Notes: a model not told the origin generated them from the letters alone. 64,000 nucleotides of DNA from Microvirga guangxiensis (GCF_900102135.1 NZ_FMVJ01000003.1:124001-188000); one strand, 5' to 3'. Positions 26,481 to 35,621 are shown, numbered from the stretch's first letter. Translations and numbers: made by a program.

Positions 26481-28073
26481 GTGGCTTACCAAGATCAGAT
26501 CGCACAGGCTCAACGCATCATCGAGACCGCCCGGACCTGGGACGGCATCAATCCGGAATCGGTCGCCCGCATGCGCCTGCAGAACCGTTTTCAGAGCGGC
26601 CTCGACATCGCGCGCTACACCGCGAAGATCATGCGTGAGGACATGGCGGCCTACGACGCCGATCCTTCCCTCTACACCCAATCTCTCGGCTGCTGGCACG
26701 GCTTCATCGGCCAGCAGAAGATGATCTCGATCAAGAAGCATTTCGGATCCACCAAGGGCCGCTATCTCTATCTCTCCGGCTGGATGGTCGCGGCGCTCCG
26801 TTCCGAGTTCGGCCCGCTGCCCGATCAGTCGATGCACGAGAAGACCAGCGTTCCCGCGCTAATCGAGGAGCTCTACACGTTCCTGCGTCAGGCCGATGCC
26901 CGCGAGCTGGGTATGCTGTTCCGCGATCTCGATGCAGCGCGGACGAGCGGCAACCAGATCAAGGAAAAGGAAATCCTCAACGCCATCGACAATCACCAGA
27001 CGCACATCGTGCCGATCATCGCCGACATCGATGCCGGTTTCGGCAACGCGGAGGCCACTTATCTTCTCGCCAAGAAGATGATCGAGGCCGGCGCCTGCTG
27101 CCTCCAGATCGAGAACCAGGTGTCGGACGAAAAGCAGTGCGGCCACCAGGACGGCAAGGTCACTGTTCCGCACGAAGACTTCCTCGCCAAGATCCGCGCC
27201 GTGCGCTACGCCTTCCTCGAACTCGGCGTCGACGACGGGCTCATCGTGGCGCGCACGGATTCTCTGGGCGCCGGTCTCACCAAGCAGATCGCCATCAGCC
27301 GCGAGCCCGGCGATATCGGCGACCTCTACAACAGCTTCCTCGATTGCGAGGAGATCACGCCCGAGAACTGCGTCAACGGCGACGTGGTGATCAACCGCAA
27401 CGGCAAGCTCCTGCGCCCGAAGCGGCTGGCGAGCAACCTGTTCCAGTTCCGTCCCGGCACGGGCGAGGACCGCTGCGTGCTCGACTGCATCACCGCGCTC
27501 CAGAACGGCGCCGATCTTCTCTGGATCGAGACCGAGAAGCCGCATATCGAGCAGATCGCCGGCATGGTGGACCGCGTCCGCGAAGTCTTCCCGAACGCGA
27601 AGCTCGTCTACAACAACTCGCCGTCCTTCAACTGGACGCTCAATTTCCGCCAGCAGGTTTTCGATGCTTGGGAGAAAGCGGGCAAGGATATGTCGCAGTA
27701 CGACCGCGCAAAGCTCATGAGCGTGGATTACGACGAGACGGATCTGGCGAAGGAAGCCGACGAGCGCATCCGCACCTTCCAGGCGGACAGCTCCAGGCGC
27801 GCCGGCATCTTCCACCACCTCATCACCCTGCCGACCTATCACACGGCGGCTCTGTCGACCGACAATCTCGCCAGGGAGTATTTCGGCGAGCAGGGCATGC
27901 TGGGCTATGTCCGCAACGTGCAGCGCCAGGAAATCCGCCAGGGCATCGCCTGCGTGAAGCACCAGAACATGGCAGGCTCCGACATCGGCGACGACCATAA
28001 GGAATATTTCTCGGGCGAGGCCGCTTTGAAGGCTGGCGGCACGCACAACACCATGAATCAGTTCGCAGCCTAA
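26481..28073 (+). CDS. aceA: Isocitrate lyase
   Basis: A 530-aa enzyme splitting isocitrate into glyoxylate and succinate, the first step of the glyoxylate bypass. The catalytic cysteine is C220 in EKQCGHQDGKV, the QCGH variant of the motif found in the longer Pseudomonas-type isocitrate lyases. The metal-binding region PIIADIDAGFGNAEAT and the loops SPSFNW and LPTYHT are conserved. The start is GTG at 26481, preceded by GAGGA at 8 nt; the longer frame from 26379 runs through the control region and has no family match. Malate synthase is not in the window. Confidence 0.95.
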   Translation: MAYQDQIAQAQRIIETARTWDGINPESVARMRLQNRFQSGLDIARYTAKIMREDMAAYDADPSLYTQSLGCWHGFIGQQKMISIKKHFGSTKGRYLYLSGWMVAALRSEFGPLPDQSMHEKTSVPALIEELYTFLRQADARELGMLFRDLDAARTSGNQIKEKEILNAIDNHQTHIVPIIADIDAGFGNAEATYLLAKKMIEAGACCLQIENQVSDEKQCGHQDGKVTVPHEDFLAKIRAVRYAFLELGVDDGLIVARTDSLGAGLTKQIAISREPGDIGDLYNSFLDCEEITPENCVNGDVVINRNGKLLRPKRLASNLFQFRPGTGEDRCVLDCITALQNGADLLWIETEKPHIEQIAGMVDRVREVFPNAKLVYNNSPSFNWTLNFRQQVFDAWEKAGKDMSQYDRAKLMSVDYDETDLAKEADERIRTFQADSSRRAGIFHHLITLPTYHTAALSTDNLAREYFGEQGMLGYVRNVQRQEIRQGIACVKHQNMAGSDIGDDHKEYFSGEAALKAGGTHNTMNQFAA

Positions 28074-28102
28074 AACCTGCGCGGGCCTGAACAGCCACCG
28101 GT

Positions 28103-28137
28103 AAGAGCGGGTTGCAACAGCAATCCGCTCTTTCTCG
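28103..28137 (+). terminator. Terminator after isocitrate lyase
   Basis: AAGAGCGG-g-TTGC and GCAA-t-CCGCTCTT form a long stem with an AACA loop, followed by a short pyrimidine tail TCTCG. It lies 30 bp after the aceA stop. The T-run is weak. Confidence 0.6.
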
Positions 28138-28265
28138 TTAAGCCTGACGGAAAACGGCAAGGCGCCCGGCCTGCCGAATATTCCTTGTTCTACCTGGGAG
28201 AATATCGCACATTCGACATAGGCGAGAGCTGTCGCCATGGAGCCCGTTTCGAGGAGAGGAAACCC

Positions 28266-28640
28266 GTGAAACCGTCGAGTTCGAGTGATCTGAAGCAGGT
28301 TCTGGCCAAGGCGATCTACACGCTTCCGACACCCACCGACCTGAAGCTGGTGGCGCAGCGTTTCGTCGATCATGCCGTCGAGCCGCGCCTTTCAGGCTCC
28401 GACGTGATCGCTCTCGTGCAGGAACTCGGCTATTCCGACCTCGACAGCTTCTGCCGCGACGTGGGCCTCCCCGATCACATCATCGACCGGTGGAAGCGCT
28501 TCGGCATCTCGGCGGAGATGGGGCAGATCTTCGCATTTCTGGCCCTGCAGCGCAGGCGCGTGCGCGATGCCGTGGACGAGTTCGAGGCCACCCGGCATGT
28601 GGGCCTCGACGAATTCTTCCGCGATCGCGGACTGATCTGA
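28266..28640 (+). CDS. Conserved-looking small protein of unknown function
   Basis: A 124-aa, mainly helical, soluble protein; I do not recognise the family. Charged and hydrophobic residues alternate as in helix bundles (DVIALVQELGYSDLDSF, GISAEMGQIFAFLALQRRR). The GTG at 28266 follows GAGGAGAGGAA. Frame quality and codon use match the neighbours, so it is likely real. It sits between aceA and the convergent SorC regulator gene, whose 3' end is only 6 bp away. Confidence 0.7.
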   Translation: MKPSSSSDLKQVLAKAIYTLPTPTDLKLVAQRFVDHAVEPRLSGSDVIALVQELGYSDLDSFCRDVGLPDHIIDRWKRFGISAEMGQIFAFLALQRRRVRDAVDEFEATRHVGLDEFFRDRGLI

Positions 28641-28646
28641 AGACCC

Positions 28647-29621
28647 TCAATCCTCCTTGAGAAGCGAGGCGGCCGTCTCGCTGTCGGTAATCAGCACCTG
28701 GACCGAGACGGCCTTCAGGGCTGCGCGGATCGCCTCGACCTTGTGCCCGCCGCCTGCTGCGAGCACCACGTTCGGGATCTTGCTGACGGCATCGAGGCCG
28801 ATGGCCATGACCTGGCGGTTGATGTCGTGGTCGACGAGGCGTCCGTCAGACGTCACGAAGAAACAGAGAAGATTGGCGACGGCCCCCTGCCTGCGCAGCG
28901 GTTCGATGAGGTCGGTCGGCACGATGCCGTGCCGGAAAATCGTCGCCTCCGGCGACACGTCGCCGACCGTGAGCAGGGCGATGTCGGCACTTTCGGCCCG
29001 CGCCCGGGCGAATTGCAGGGTCGGCTGCGCCCAGAGGCGATCCCGCAACTCGGGATCGTCCACGATCACCGGCGCCGTGATCTGATAGCTGTCCGCGCCG
29101 AGAGCTTCCGCCACCTTCACGGCGACGATGGATGGATTGATCCATTGCGAATGCGGCAGGCTGCCGACGAGAGCCGCGACCGTCGCATCCTTGAGCTGTC
29201 TCCGCGGCAGGAACGCAAGGCTGGCATAGAGGGTCGCGCCACCGCCAATGGCGAGCGTCGCACCGTCCTCCATCTGTTCGGCCACGTAGGATGCAACCGC
29301 ATGGCCGATGGATTTCTCGAGGCTTCTCTCATCGCTGGGGGTCGGCACCACGATGGCCGTGGACAGGCCCCATCGCTTCTCGAGTTCTCTCTCCAGACGG
29401 ATCTGCCCGGCGGTCGGCGTATTGATGGTCGTCGTGACGATGCCGTCTTCGATGCACGAGGCGAGGGTGCGCATGACTTTCACGCGCGTGACACCAAGCT
29501 TTTCCGCAATCTGCTCCTGAGTGAAGCCTTCAACGTAATAAAGCCATGCAGTTTTAACGGCCAGATCGGAGGATGCGAGCGGCCGCCGGACCTCTTCGCC
29601 CTTCTTCTTCGGTGCTGACAT
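28647..29621 (-). CDS. SorC/DeoR-family sugar-binding transcriptional regulator
   Basis: A 324-aa regulator. The N-terminal helix-turn-helix (about 20-60, YVEGFTQEQIAEKLGVTRVKVMRTLA) precedes the SorC effector domain (about 70-320), a phosphosugar-isomerase-like fold that binds phosphorylated sugars. ATG at 29621 is favoured by AGGGGA just upstream; the frame is open 21 codons further. It is divergent from the ABC/metallo-hydrolase/SurE operon, whose promoter carries a dyad that is its likely operator. An effector that is a phosphorylated metabolite fits the phosphatase-like genes of that operon. Confidence 0.9.
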   Translation of the reverse strand: MSAPKKKGEEVRRPLASSDLAVKTAWLYYVEGFTQEQIAEKLGVTRVKVMRTLASCIEDGIVTTTINTPTAGQIRLERELEKRWGLSTAIVVPTPSDERSLEKSIGHAVASYVAEQMEDGATLAIGGGATLYASLAFLPRRQLKDATVAALVGSLPHSQWINPSIVAVKVAEALGADSYQITAPVIVDDPELRDRLWAQPTLQFARARAESADIALLTVGDVSPEATIFRHGIVPTDLIEPLRRQGAVANLLCFFVTSDGRLVDHDINRQVMAIGLDAVSKIPNVVLAAGGGHKVEAIRAALKAVSVQVLITDSETAASLLKED

Positions 29622-29694
29622 TCCCCTGCGTTCCTTCCGAATATTCGTGATAAGGTTGCGATGATGCCTTGAGATATCGGCCATTTCACGAAGT

Positions 29695-29737
29695 TTTGTT
29701 CATTTGTTATTGACACTGAACAAATGCACAATATCGT
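29695..29737 (+). promoter_or_regulatory. Promoter with overlapping dyad operator for the ABC/SurE operon
   Basis: TTTGTTCA (29695-29702) and TGAACAAA (29717-29724) are a perfect 8-bp inverted repeat. The overlapping CATTTGTT/AACAAATG (29701-29708/29719-29726) is another. A -35 box TTGACA (29710-29715) lies inside, with TATCGT (29732-29737) 16 bp downstream. A second dyad, ATGTCA/TGACAT, is at 29747-29766. Binding by the divergent SorC protein would block the promoter. Confidence 0.65.
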
Positions 29738-29840
29738 TCTTCCCTAATGTCATCAATCGGTGACATCACAATGAATAAGAAATGCCGGATCGACGGGGCA
29801 CTCACGTCCAGCCGATATCGTGTAACATCTGGAGGAAGTC

Positions 29841-30827
29841 ATGATTCAATCCCTGAAAGGTCTGCGACTGGCACCCTTGGCCCTCGCTGCGAGCCTCATC
29901 GCCTCTGCCGCACAGGCCGAAACCCTGATGCTCTATACCTCCCAGCCGGAAGCGGATGCTTCGAAGACCGTCGAAGAATTCCGCAAAGCCAATCCGGGCG
30001 TCGAGGTTCAGGTCTACCGCTCCGGTACGAGCGATATCCTCAGCAAGCTCGCGGCCGAATTCGCCGCCGGCGCTCCCCAGCCTGACGTGCTCTTCATCGC
30101 CGATGCGGTGAGCATGGAGCTCCTGAAGAAGGACGGCCGCCTGGCCGCCTACAAGGAAGCGAAGACGGACGGTTTCCCGGCCGAGAGCTATGATGCCGAC
30201 AAGACCTATTTCGGCAGCAAGCTGATCACCACCGGCATCGCCTACAACACGGGCGCCGCCGAGAAGCCGAAGCACTGGTCGGACCTGACCGCTCCCGCTT
30301 ACAAGGGCATGCTCGTGATGCCGAGCCCGCTCTATTCCGGCGCCGCCGCCTACCAGCTTTCGGGCTTCGCCGCGAAGCCGGAACTCGGCTGGAGCTACTT
30401 CGAGAAGCTCAAGGCCAACGACACCATCGCGGTTCGCGGCAACGGCGCGGTGCTGAAATCCGTGGCCAGCGGTGAGAAGCCTTACGGCATCCTCGTCGAC
30501 TTCATGGCGCTCAACGCCAAGGCCAAGGGTTCGCCCATCGAGTTCGTGTTCCCGGAGGAGGGCGTTCCCGCCGTGACCGAGCCGGTGGCGATCATGTCCA
30601 CCGCCAAGAATCCGGAAGCTGCGAAGAAGTTCATCGACTTCATTCTGTCCGACGCCGGCCAGAAGCTCGCGCTGTCGCAGGGCTATCTGCCCGCCAAGGA
30701 GAGCGTCGGCCGTCCGTCATGGCTGCCCGCAGACGCCAAGATCAAGATCATGCCGATCGACATCAAGGCCGTCCTCCAGCGGACAGAGGAAGACAAGAGC
30801 AAGTTCTCGAAGCTCTTCGGCGGCTAA
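29841..30827 (+). CDS. ABC transporter substrate-binding protein (FbpA/AfuA/PhnS-like)
   Basis: A 328-aa periplasmic protein with signal peptide (about 1-26, ending AAQA) and a type 2 binding-protein pattern (LMLYTSQPEADASKTVEEF, PDVLFIADAVSM, ITTGIAYNT). The fold family includes ferric-ion, sugar-phosphate (AfuA) and aminoethylphosphonate binders. The metal-coordinating tyrosine pair of true ferric binders is not obvious to me, and the phosphatase-type genes in the operon favour an organophosphate. It is the first gene of a six-gene operon, with a strong GGAGG site. Confidence 0.88.
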   Translation: MIQSLKGLRLAPLALAASLIASAAQAETLMLYTSQPEADASKTVEEFRKANPGVEVQVYRSGTSDILSKLAAEFAAGAPQPDVLFIADAVSMELLKKDGRLAAYKEAKTDGFPAESYDADKTYFGSKLITTGIAYNTGAAEKPKHWSDLTAPAYKGMLVMPSPLYSGAAAYQLSGFAAKPELGWSYFEKLKANDTIAVRGNGAVLKSVASGEKPYGILVDFMALNAKAKGSPIEFVFPEEGVPAVTEPVAIMSTAKNPEAAKKFIDFILSDAGQKLALSQGYLPAKESVGRPSWLPADAKIKIMPIDIKAVLQRTEEDKSKFSKLFGG

Positions 30828-30839
30828 GGAGCCCATTCG

Positions 30840-32588
30840 ATGGCCGTATCGATCAGTCGCGTTCCGGGAAGATCCGATTTCCACATGCAGGCTCCCGCCA
30901 AAAAGGGACTGCCGTCGGAAAAAATTCTGACAGGACTTGTCGTCGCAATCGTCGTCATCCTGTCGATCCTTCCCATGCTTCGTCTGGTGCAGGAAATTCT
31001 TGCGCCGGGCGGGCGACTGTCGATTGCGGCCGTCGAAGCCGGGTTGTCGAATCCCTCGACGTGGACCGCAACCTGGAATTCTCTCGTGGTCGGTTTCGGA
31101 GGCACCATTCTCGCGGTGCTCTTCGGAACCGCCGTAGCGATTCTCGTTTCCCTCACCGACGTTCGCGGACGCAGCGCTTTCGTGCTCTGCTTCGTGACGC
31201 CGCTGATGATCGCGCCGCAGGTCACGGCGCTGGCATGGCTGCAGCTGTTCGGGCCCGCGAGCCCGCTGCTGAAGCTGATCGGCTTGGCCCCGCCGCTGGG
31301 CACTCGCAACCCGCTCTACTCGGCGCAGGGCATCATTCTGCTGCTCGGCATTCAATACGGGCCGCTGGTGTTCCTCATGGTGCGCGCAGGCCTGCGCAAG
31401 CTCCCACGTGAGCTGGTGGAAGCGGGTCTTGCCGGAGGCGCAGGCCGCTGGACGGTGCTCCGCACCATCGTCCTGCCATTGATGACGCCGTCCATCATCG
31501 GCGCATCCGCGCTCGTGTTCGTCTCCTGCGTCGGCAATTTCGGCATTCCTGCCTTCCTCGGCATTCCGGCGAATTATCTCGTCCTGCCGACGCTCATCTA
31601 TCAACGCCTTGCCGGCGCCGGTCCTTCCGTGCTGGCGGAGGTGGCGTTCCTCTCCGTGCTGATCGGCGCCATCGCCATGGCGGGCATCGTCGCGCAGGAC
31701 ATCATCAGCCGCCGCCGCGACTACCGGATCTCGACCACGTCGCTTCCCGTCGAGCCCTTCGAGCTCGGGCGCTATCGCGTGCTCGCCGAAACGATCATGT
31801 GGCTGATTGTCTGCGCCATCCTGGTGCTGCCGCTGCTGGGATTGTTCCTGACGTCGCTCGTGCCGGGCTATGGCATTCCGCTGTCGCTCAAGACCGCGAC
31901 GCTCTCCAACTATTCCTTCGTGCTGTTCGATCACGCCGCCGCCAAGAGCGCGTTCCTCAACAGCTCGGTTCTGTCCGTCACGGCCGCCGTCTTCGCCGTG
32001 CTGGTGGCAGTTCCGCTCGGCTATTTCATCGCCTGGCGAGTGTCCTGGTGGACCAAGATCCTGAACCTCACCGTGGAGATGCCTTACGCATTGCCGGGCG
32101 TGGTGCTGGCGATCGCGGCGCTGCTTCTGTTCCTCAAGCCGATCCCGCTGATCAACCTGCAGATCTACAACACGGTCTGGATCATTCTGTACGCCTATCT
32201 CGCGCGTTTCATGGTCTTGGCCCTGCGCCCGACGGTCAGCGGTTTCCACCAGATCGACCGCTCGCTGGAAGAGGCCGCGCAGGTGGCCGGCGCCGGCTTT
32301 ATGATGCGGCTTCGCACGATCATCTTCCCGCTCGTGGCCCCGGTGGCTGTTGCAGGTGGATTGCTGATCTTCATGACGGCGCTGAGCGAGCTGACGGTTT
32401 CCGCGCTGCTGTGGTCCTCGGGCTCGGAGACCATCGGCGTCGTCATCTTCTCCTTCGAGCAGGGCGGTGATTCCAGCTACGCGGCGGCCATCTCGATGAT
32501 GACTGTGGCGCTCACCTTCCTGGTGATGCTCGCATCCAATTTCCTCGCACCTCATTTGCCGAACGGAGTCCTCCCATGGCGGGATTAA
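30840..32588 (+). CDS. ABC transporter permease with two fused permease domains (FbpB/AfuB type)
   Basis: A 582-aa inner-membrane protein with about twelve TM helices and two BPD_transp_1 domains. The first EAA-type loop is LVEAGLAGGAGRWTVLRTIVLPLMTPSI; the second is LEEAAQVAGAGFMMRLRTIIFPLVAP. One double-length permease is normal for the ferric/phosphonate/sugar-phosphate importer class. It begins 12 bp after the binding-protein gene and overlaps the ATPase gene by 13 bp. Confidence 0.92.
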   Translation: MAVSISRVPGRSDFHMQAPAKKGLPSEKILTGLVVAIVVILSILPMLRLVQEILAPGGRLSIAAVEAGLSNPSTWTATWNSLVVGFGGTILAVLFGTAVAILVSLTDVRGRSAFVLCFVTPLMIAPQVTALAWLQLFGPASPLLKLIGLAPPLGTRNPLYSAQGIILLLGIQYGPLVFLMVRAGLRKLPRELVEAGLAGGAGRWTVLRTIVLPLMTPSIIGASALVFVSCVGNFGIPAFLGIPANYLVLPTLIYQRLAGAGPSVLAEVAFLSVLIGAIAMAGIVAQDIISRRRDYRISTTSLPVEPFELGRYRVLAETIMWLIVCAILVLPLLGLFLTSLVPGYGIPLSLKTATLSNYSFVLFDHAAAKSAFLNSSVLSVTAAVFAVLVAVPLGYFIAWRVSWWTKILNLTVEMPYALPGVVLAIAALLLFLKPIPLINLQIYNTVWIILYAYLARFMVLALRPTVSGFHQIDRSLEEAAQVAGAGFMMRLRTIIFPLVAPVAVAGGLLIFMTALSELTVSALLWSSGSETIGVVIFSFEQGGDSSYAAAISMMTVALTFLVMLASNFLAPHLPNGVLPWRD

Positions 32589-33658
32589 CCATCGACCAGG
32601 TCAGCAAACGCTTCGGCGAGCATGAGGCACTGTCAAACGTGTCCATCGACGTTGCCGACGGAGAGTTCCTGGCGGTTCTCGGCCCCTCCGGGTGCGGCAA
32701 GACCACCTTGCTGCGCATGGTGGCGGGTTTCGAGAAGGTCTCGGGCGGACGCATCGTCATCGGCGGGCAGACCATGTCGTCCGCCGAGCACAGCCTTCCT
32801 CCCGAGAAGCGCAAGGTCGGCATCGTGTTCCAGAACTACGCGCTGTGGCCGCACATGACCGTTGCGGAAAATGTCGGCTATAGCCTGAAGGTGGCGAAGG
32901 TTGGCCGCGCCGAGCGCGACCGTCGCGTGACCGAGGCTCTGTCCCTCGTCAATCTCAACGGCTTCGGCGACCGGCGTCCGGCCAATCTCTCCGGCGGCCA
33001 ACGCCAGCGCGTCGCGCTTGCGCGCTGCCTTGTCTCCGCGCCGTCGCTCGTTCTCTTCGACGAGCCGCTCGCCAATCTCGACGTTCACCTGCGCGCCTCG
33101 ATGGAGGATGAGTTCGCCGATTTCCACAAGCGCACAGGAACCACCATCGTCTACATCACGCACGATCAGGCCGAGGCCATGGCGCTCGCGGATCGCATCG
33201 CGGTCATGGACAAGGGCAAGCTCGCGCAGCTTGCGCCTCCGCGCGAGCTATATCGTGAGCCGGCGAACGAAATGGTCGCCTCCTTCATCTCGCAGGGCAT
33301 CATTCTGCCCGCCGACGTGCTGACGGCTGCGGAATCCGGACATTGCCGCGTACGCGTGCTGGGGCAGGAGGTGGTGGTTCGCTGCCGTCCCGACGAGCGC
33401 CCGCGCGCCGGCGCGAAGCTGTGCTGCCGCTCGCCTGAGCTGGAGGCTGTCGGCGCGCATGAGGAGGGCATCCCGGTTGCCATCAAGCGCGTCGTCTATC
33501 AAGGCGGGAGCGCCCGGGTCGAGCTGTCGCCGGTCGAGCGCCCGGATCTCAACCTGCATATCGAGCAGGCCGATCCGGTGACGCTGGAAGCGGGCGTGGA
33601 AGCGCGCGTGCGCATCAAGAGCGGCTGGGTCATTCCAGAGGCGGGGAACGCCTCATGA
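32576..33658 (+). CDS. ABC transporter ATP-binding protein (FbpC/AfuC type)
   Basis: A 360-aa ATPase. Walker A is GPSGCGKTT, the Q-loop is VFQNYALWPH, the signature is LSGGQRQR, Walker B is LVLFDEPLANLD, and the switch His is in ITHDQAEA. A TOBE-like regulatory domain (about 275-355) follows. Its stop lies in an ATGA overlap with the metallo-hydrolase gene (33655-33658), so the enzymes are translated with the importer. Confidence 0.93.
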   Translation: MAGLTIDQVSKRFGEHEALSNVSIDVADGEFLAVLGPSGCGKTTLLRMVAGFEKVSGGRIVIGGQTMSSAEHSLPPEKRKVGIVFQNYALWPHMTVAENVGYSLKVAKVGRAERDRRVTEALSLVNLNGFGDRRPANLSGGQRQRVALARCLVSAPSLVLFDEPLANLDVHLRASMEDEFADFHKRTGTTIVYITHDQAEAMALADRIAVMDKGKLAQLAPPRELYREPANEMVASFISQGIILPADVLTAAESGHCRVRVLGQEVVVRCRPDERPRAGAKLCCRSPELEAVGAHEEGIPVAIKRVVYQGGSARVELSPVERPDLNLHIEQADPVTLEAGVEARVRIKSGWVIPEAGNAS

Positions 33659-34824
33659 TGCAGGTCGACCTTCATGGCGGCTTCGGCGAGAAGGGACGCA
33701 CGAGCGTCGCGCTCCGCTCCACGGGCAGCCATATCCTTCTCGATGTGGGGATCAAGGTAGGCGCTTCGGGGCGCGAGTACTATCCCGCCATCGAGAGGGA
33801 CATCGAGACGATCGATGCTCTGCTTCTGTCCCATGCGCATGAGGATCATGTCGGCGCGCTGTCATGGCTGCTCGCGAAAGGCTATCGCGGGCCGATCTTC
33901 ATGACGGAGGAAACCCGGGATGAAGCGCCGGCAACGCTCGCGCATTATGCGGATGCGGCGCAACTGGAGCAGTTTCCCTTCCCGAGCGGTCAAGTCGAAC
34001 TGTTCAGCCCTGGCGATACGCTGACCATCGGCGATTTCACCATCCGGACCGGACGTTCGGGCCATGTGGTCGGCGGCGTGTGGTTCGCGGTCGAGAACGG
34101 GCAGGCGAATGTGGTGTATTCCGCCGACATTCTGCCGGACAGCCGCGTGTTCGTGATGGACCCCCTGCCGCCCTGCGACCTCCTGATCCTCGATGCGTCC
34201 TACGGCGCCGATCCGGTATCCGGCGGCGCGCGCGCCGACGCGATTGCCACCTGGGTCGCCGAGCATCCGAAAGGATGCCTGCTGCCGACCCCCTTGTTCG
34301 GCCGCTCCCTCGAGCTTCTGGCGGTCATGCCGAAGCGCTTCGCCATTCATGCCAGCATGCGTCAGGCCCTGGCGGTTCAAATCGCGGCAGCCGGTGCCCT
34401 GTACCCCAAGGCTGTCGAGCGGTTGAAGCAGCAGCTTGCCGCGGCCATCGACTGGAACGACGGCGATCCTCTGCCGGATTGCCCGCTTCTCGCCGATGAT
34501 GGCATGGGAACCGCGGGTCCTTCCGCGACGCTGATCCCGCTCGCGGATGCAAGCAATTACCCGGTGCTGCTGACAGGGCATCTGCCGGCGTCGTCGCCCG
34601 GCGACCTGCTCCATCGTGCCGGGCGCGCGGACTGGATCCGCATGCCGACCCATCCGACCCTGTCGGGCAACATGGAGATCTGGCGCAAGTGCGGCGAGCC
34701 GCAGGTCCTCGGCCATTCCTGCACTCCGCCCATGCTCGATGAATTGAAATCCCACATTCCGTCCCTGCGTGCCGATGCGCGCACCGGCCAGAGCCTGACC
34801 CTTCTTGAAGGAAAGATCGTATGA
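33655..34824 (+). CDS. MBL-fold metallo-hydrolase with beta-CASP-like features
   Basis: A 389-aa cytoplasmic protein. The metal motif HAHEDH (H60, H62, D64, H65) and later ligands in GHVVGG and YSADILPD define a metallo-beta-lactamase fold. LILDASYGAD and PTPLFGRSLELL resemble the motifs that follow in beta-CASP nucleases, and a C-terminal His lies in LGHSCTP. RNA/DNA nucleases and phosphodiesterases share this layout, so a phosphodiester or related ester substrate is plausible; the activity is not known. It is joined to its neighbours on both sides by ATGA overlaps. Confidence 0.85.
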   Translation: MMQVDLHGGFGEKGRTSVALRSTGSHILLDVGIKVGASGREYYPAIERDIETIDALLLSHAHEDHVGALSWLLAKGYRGPIFMTEETRDEAPATLAHYADAAQLEQFPFPSGQVELFSPGDTLTIGDFTIRTGRSGHVVGGVWFAVENGQANVVYSADILPDSRVFVMDPLPPCDLLILDASYGADPVSGGARADAIATWVAEHPKGCLLPTPLFGRSLELLAVMPKRFAIHASMRQALAVQIAAAGALYPKAVERLKQQLAAAIDWNDGDPLPDCPLLADDGMGTAGPSATLIPLADASNYPVLLTGHLPASSPGDLLHRAGRADWIRMPTHPTLSGNMEIWRKCGEPQVLGHSCTPPMLDELKSHIPSLRADARTGQSLTLLEGKIV

Positions 34825-35621
34825 GAATCCTCGTCTGCAACGATGATGGCGTGGAAGCGCCGGGCATCGCCTTTCTGGCCGAGGTTGCTCGCAAGCTCTC
34901 CGACGACGTGTGGGTCGTGGCTCCCGACGGGAAGCGCACGGCGGGAAGCTCGTCTCTGACGATTGCGCGCCCGCTGACCATGAAGCGTCTGTCCGAGCGG
35001 CGGTATTCCTGTTCCGGCACCCCCGCTGACAGTGTCGTGACGGCGATGACGTGGCTCTTCAAGGACGGCAAGCGTCCGGATCTCGTGCTGGCAGGCGTCA
35101 ACGACGGCCGCAACGTGGCTGAGGACCTTGCTTATTCCGGCACCCTCGGCATCGCCCGGGAGGCGACCTTCTGGGGCATTCCGGCCATCGGCTTTTCGCG
35201 CGTCAAGAATCCCCGGATCACGGATCAGGACGTGCCGTGGCTGTCCGACCTGATCCGCGGCCTCTGGCAGAACCGGGAGAGTTGGGCCACCGAAGGGCAT
35301 TTCCTGAGCATCAACCTGCCCATGGACCTGCCCGCGCCGATCCTCCAGCCGAGGATTGGCCGGGACAAGATCGGCAATGCGGCCGAGGTGGTCTCGTCCG
35401 AGGGCGACACGACCGTCATCGTGGTTCCGCGCGGGCGGCCCCACAGCACGACGCCAGGAGACGAGAACGAGGCCATCGACAGCGGCCACGTCACCATCAA
35501 CCGCCTGAACTGGTTCGGCGAAGCACCGATGCCGACGGATCTTTTGTCAGCGCTTTCCGTTGCGTCATTCGAGCGCGAGGAGCCTCGGACGGCGAAGGAG
35601 CCGGCCTCGGAGCAAGCGTAG
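34821..35621 (+). CDS. surE: SurE-family 5'/3'-nucleotidase
   Basis: A 266-aa metal-dependent phosphatase of nucleoside monophosphates. The metal-binding start MRILVCNDDG has N7, D8 and D9, and the second site is GVNDGRNVAEDLAYSGTLG. The latter departs from the usual NxGxNxGxDxxYSGTVxAAxEG at two glycines and at the AA pair. Housekeeping surE usually lies next to pcm or serS; here it ends a transporter operon. It may therefore be a specialised paralogue acting on the imported phosphate ester, which is an inference. Confidence 0.9.
   Translation: MRILVCNDDGVEAPGIAFLAEVARKLSDDVWVVAPDGKRTAGSSSLTIARPLTMKRLSERRYSCSGTPADSVVTAMTWLFKDGKRPDLVLAGVNDGRNVAEDLAYSGTLGIAREATFWGIPAIGFSRVKNPRITDQDVPWLSDLIRGLWQNRESWATEGHFLSINLPMDLPAPILQPRIGRDKIGNAAEVVSSEGDTTVIVVPRGRPHSTTPGDENEAIDSGHVTINRLNWFGEAPMPTDLLSALSVASFEREEPRTAKEPASEQA

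Noticed and set aside
26859..28373. Minus-strand 504-codon frame opposite isocitrate lyase
   Set aside because: Antisense shadow; aceA on the plus strand is unambiguous.
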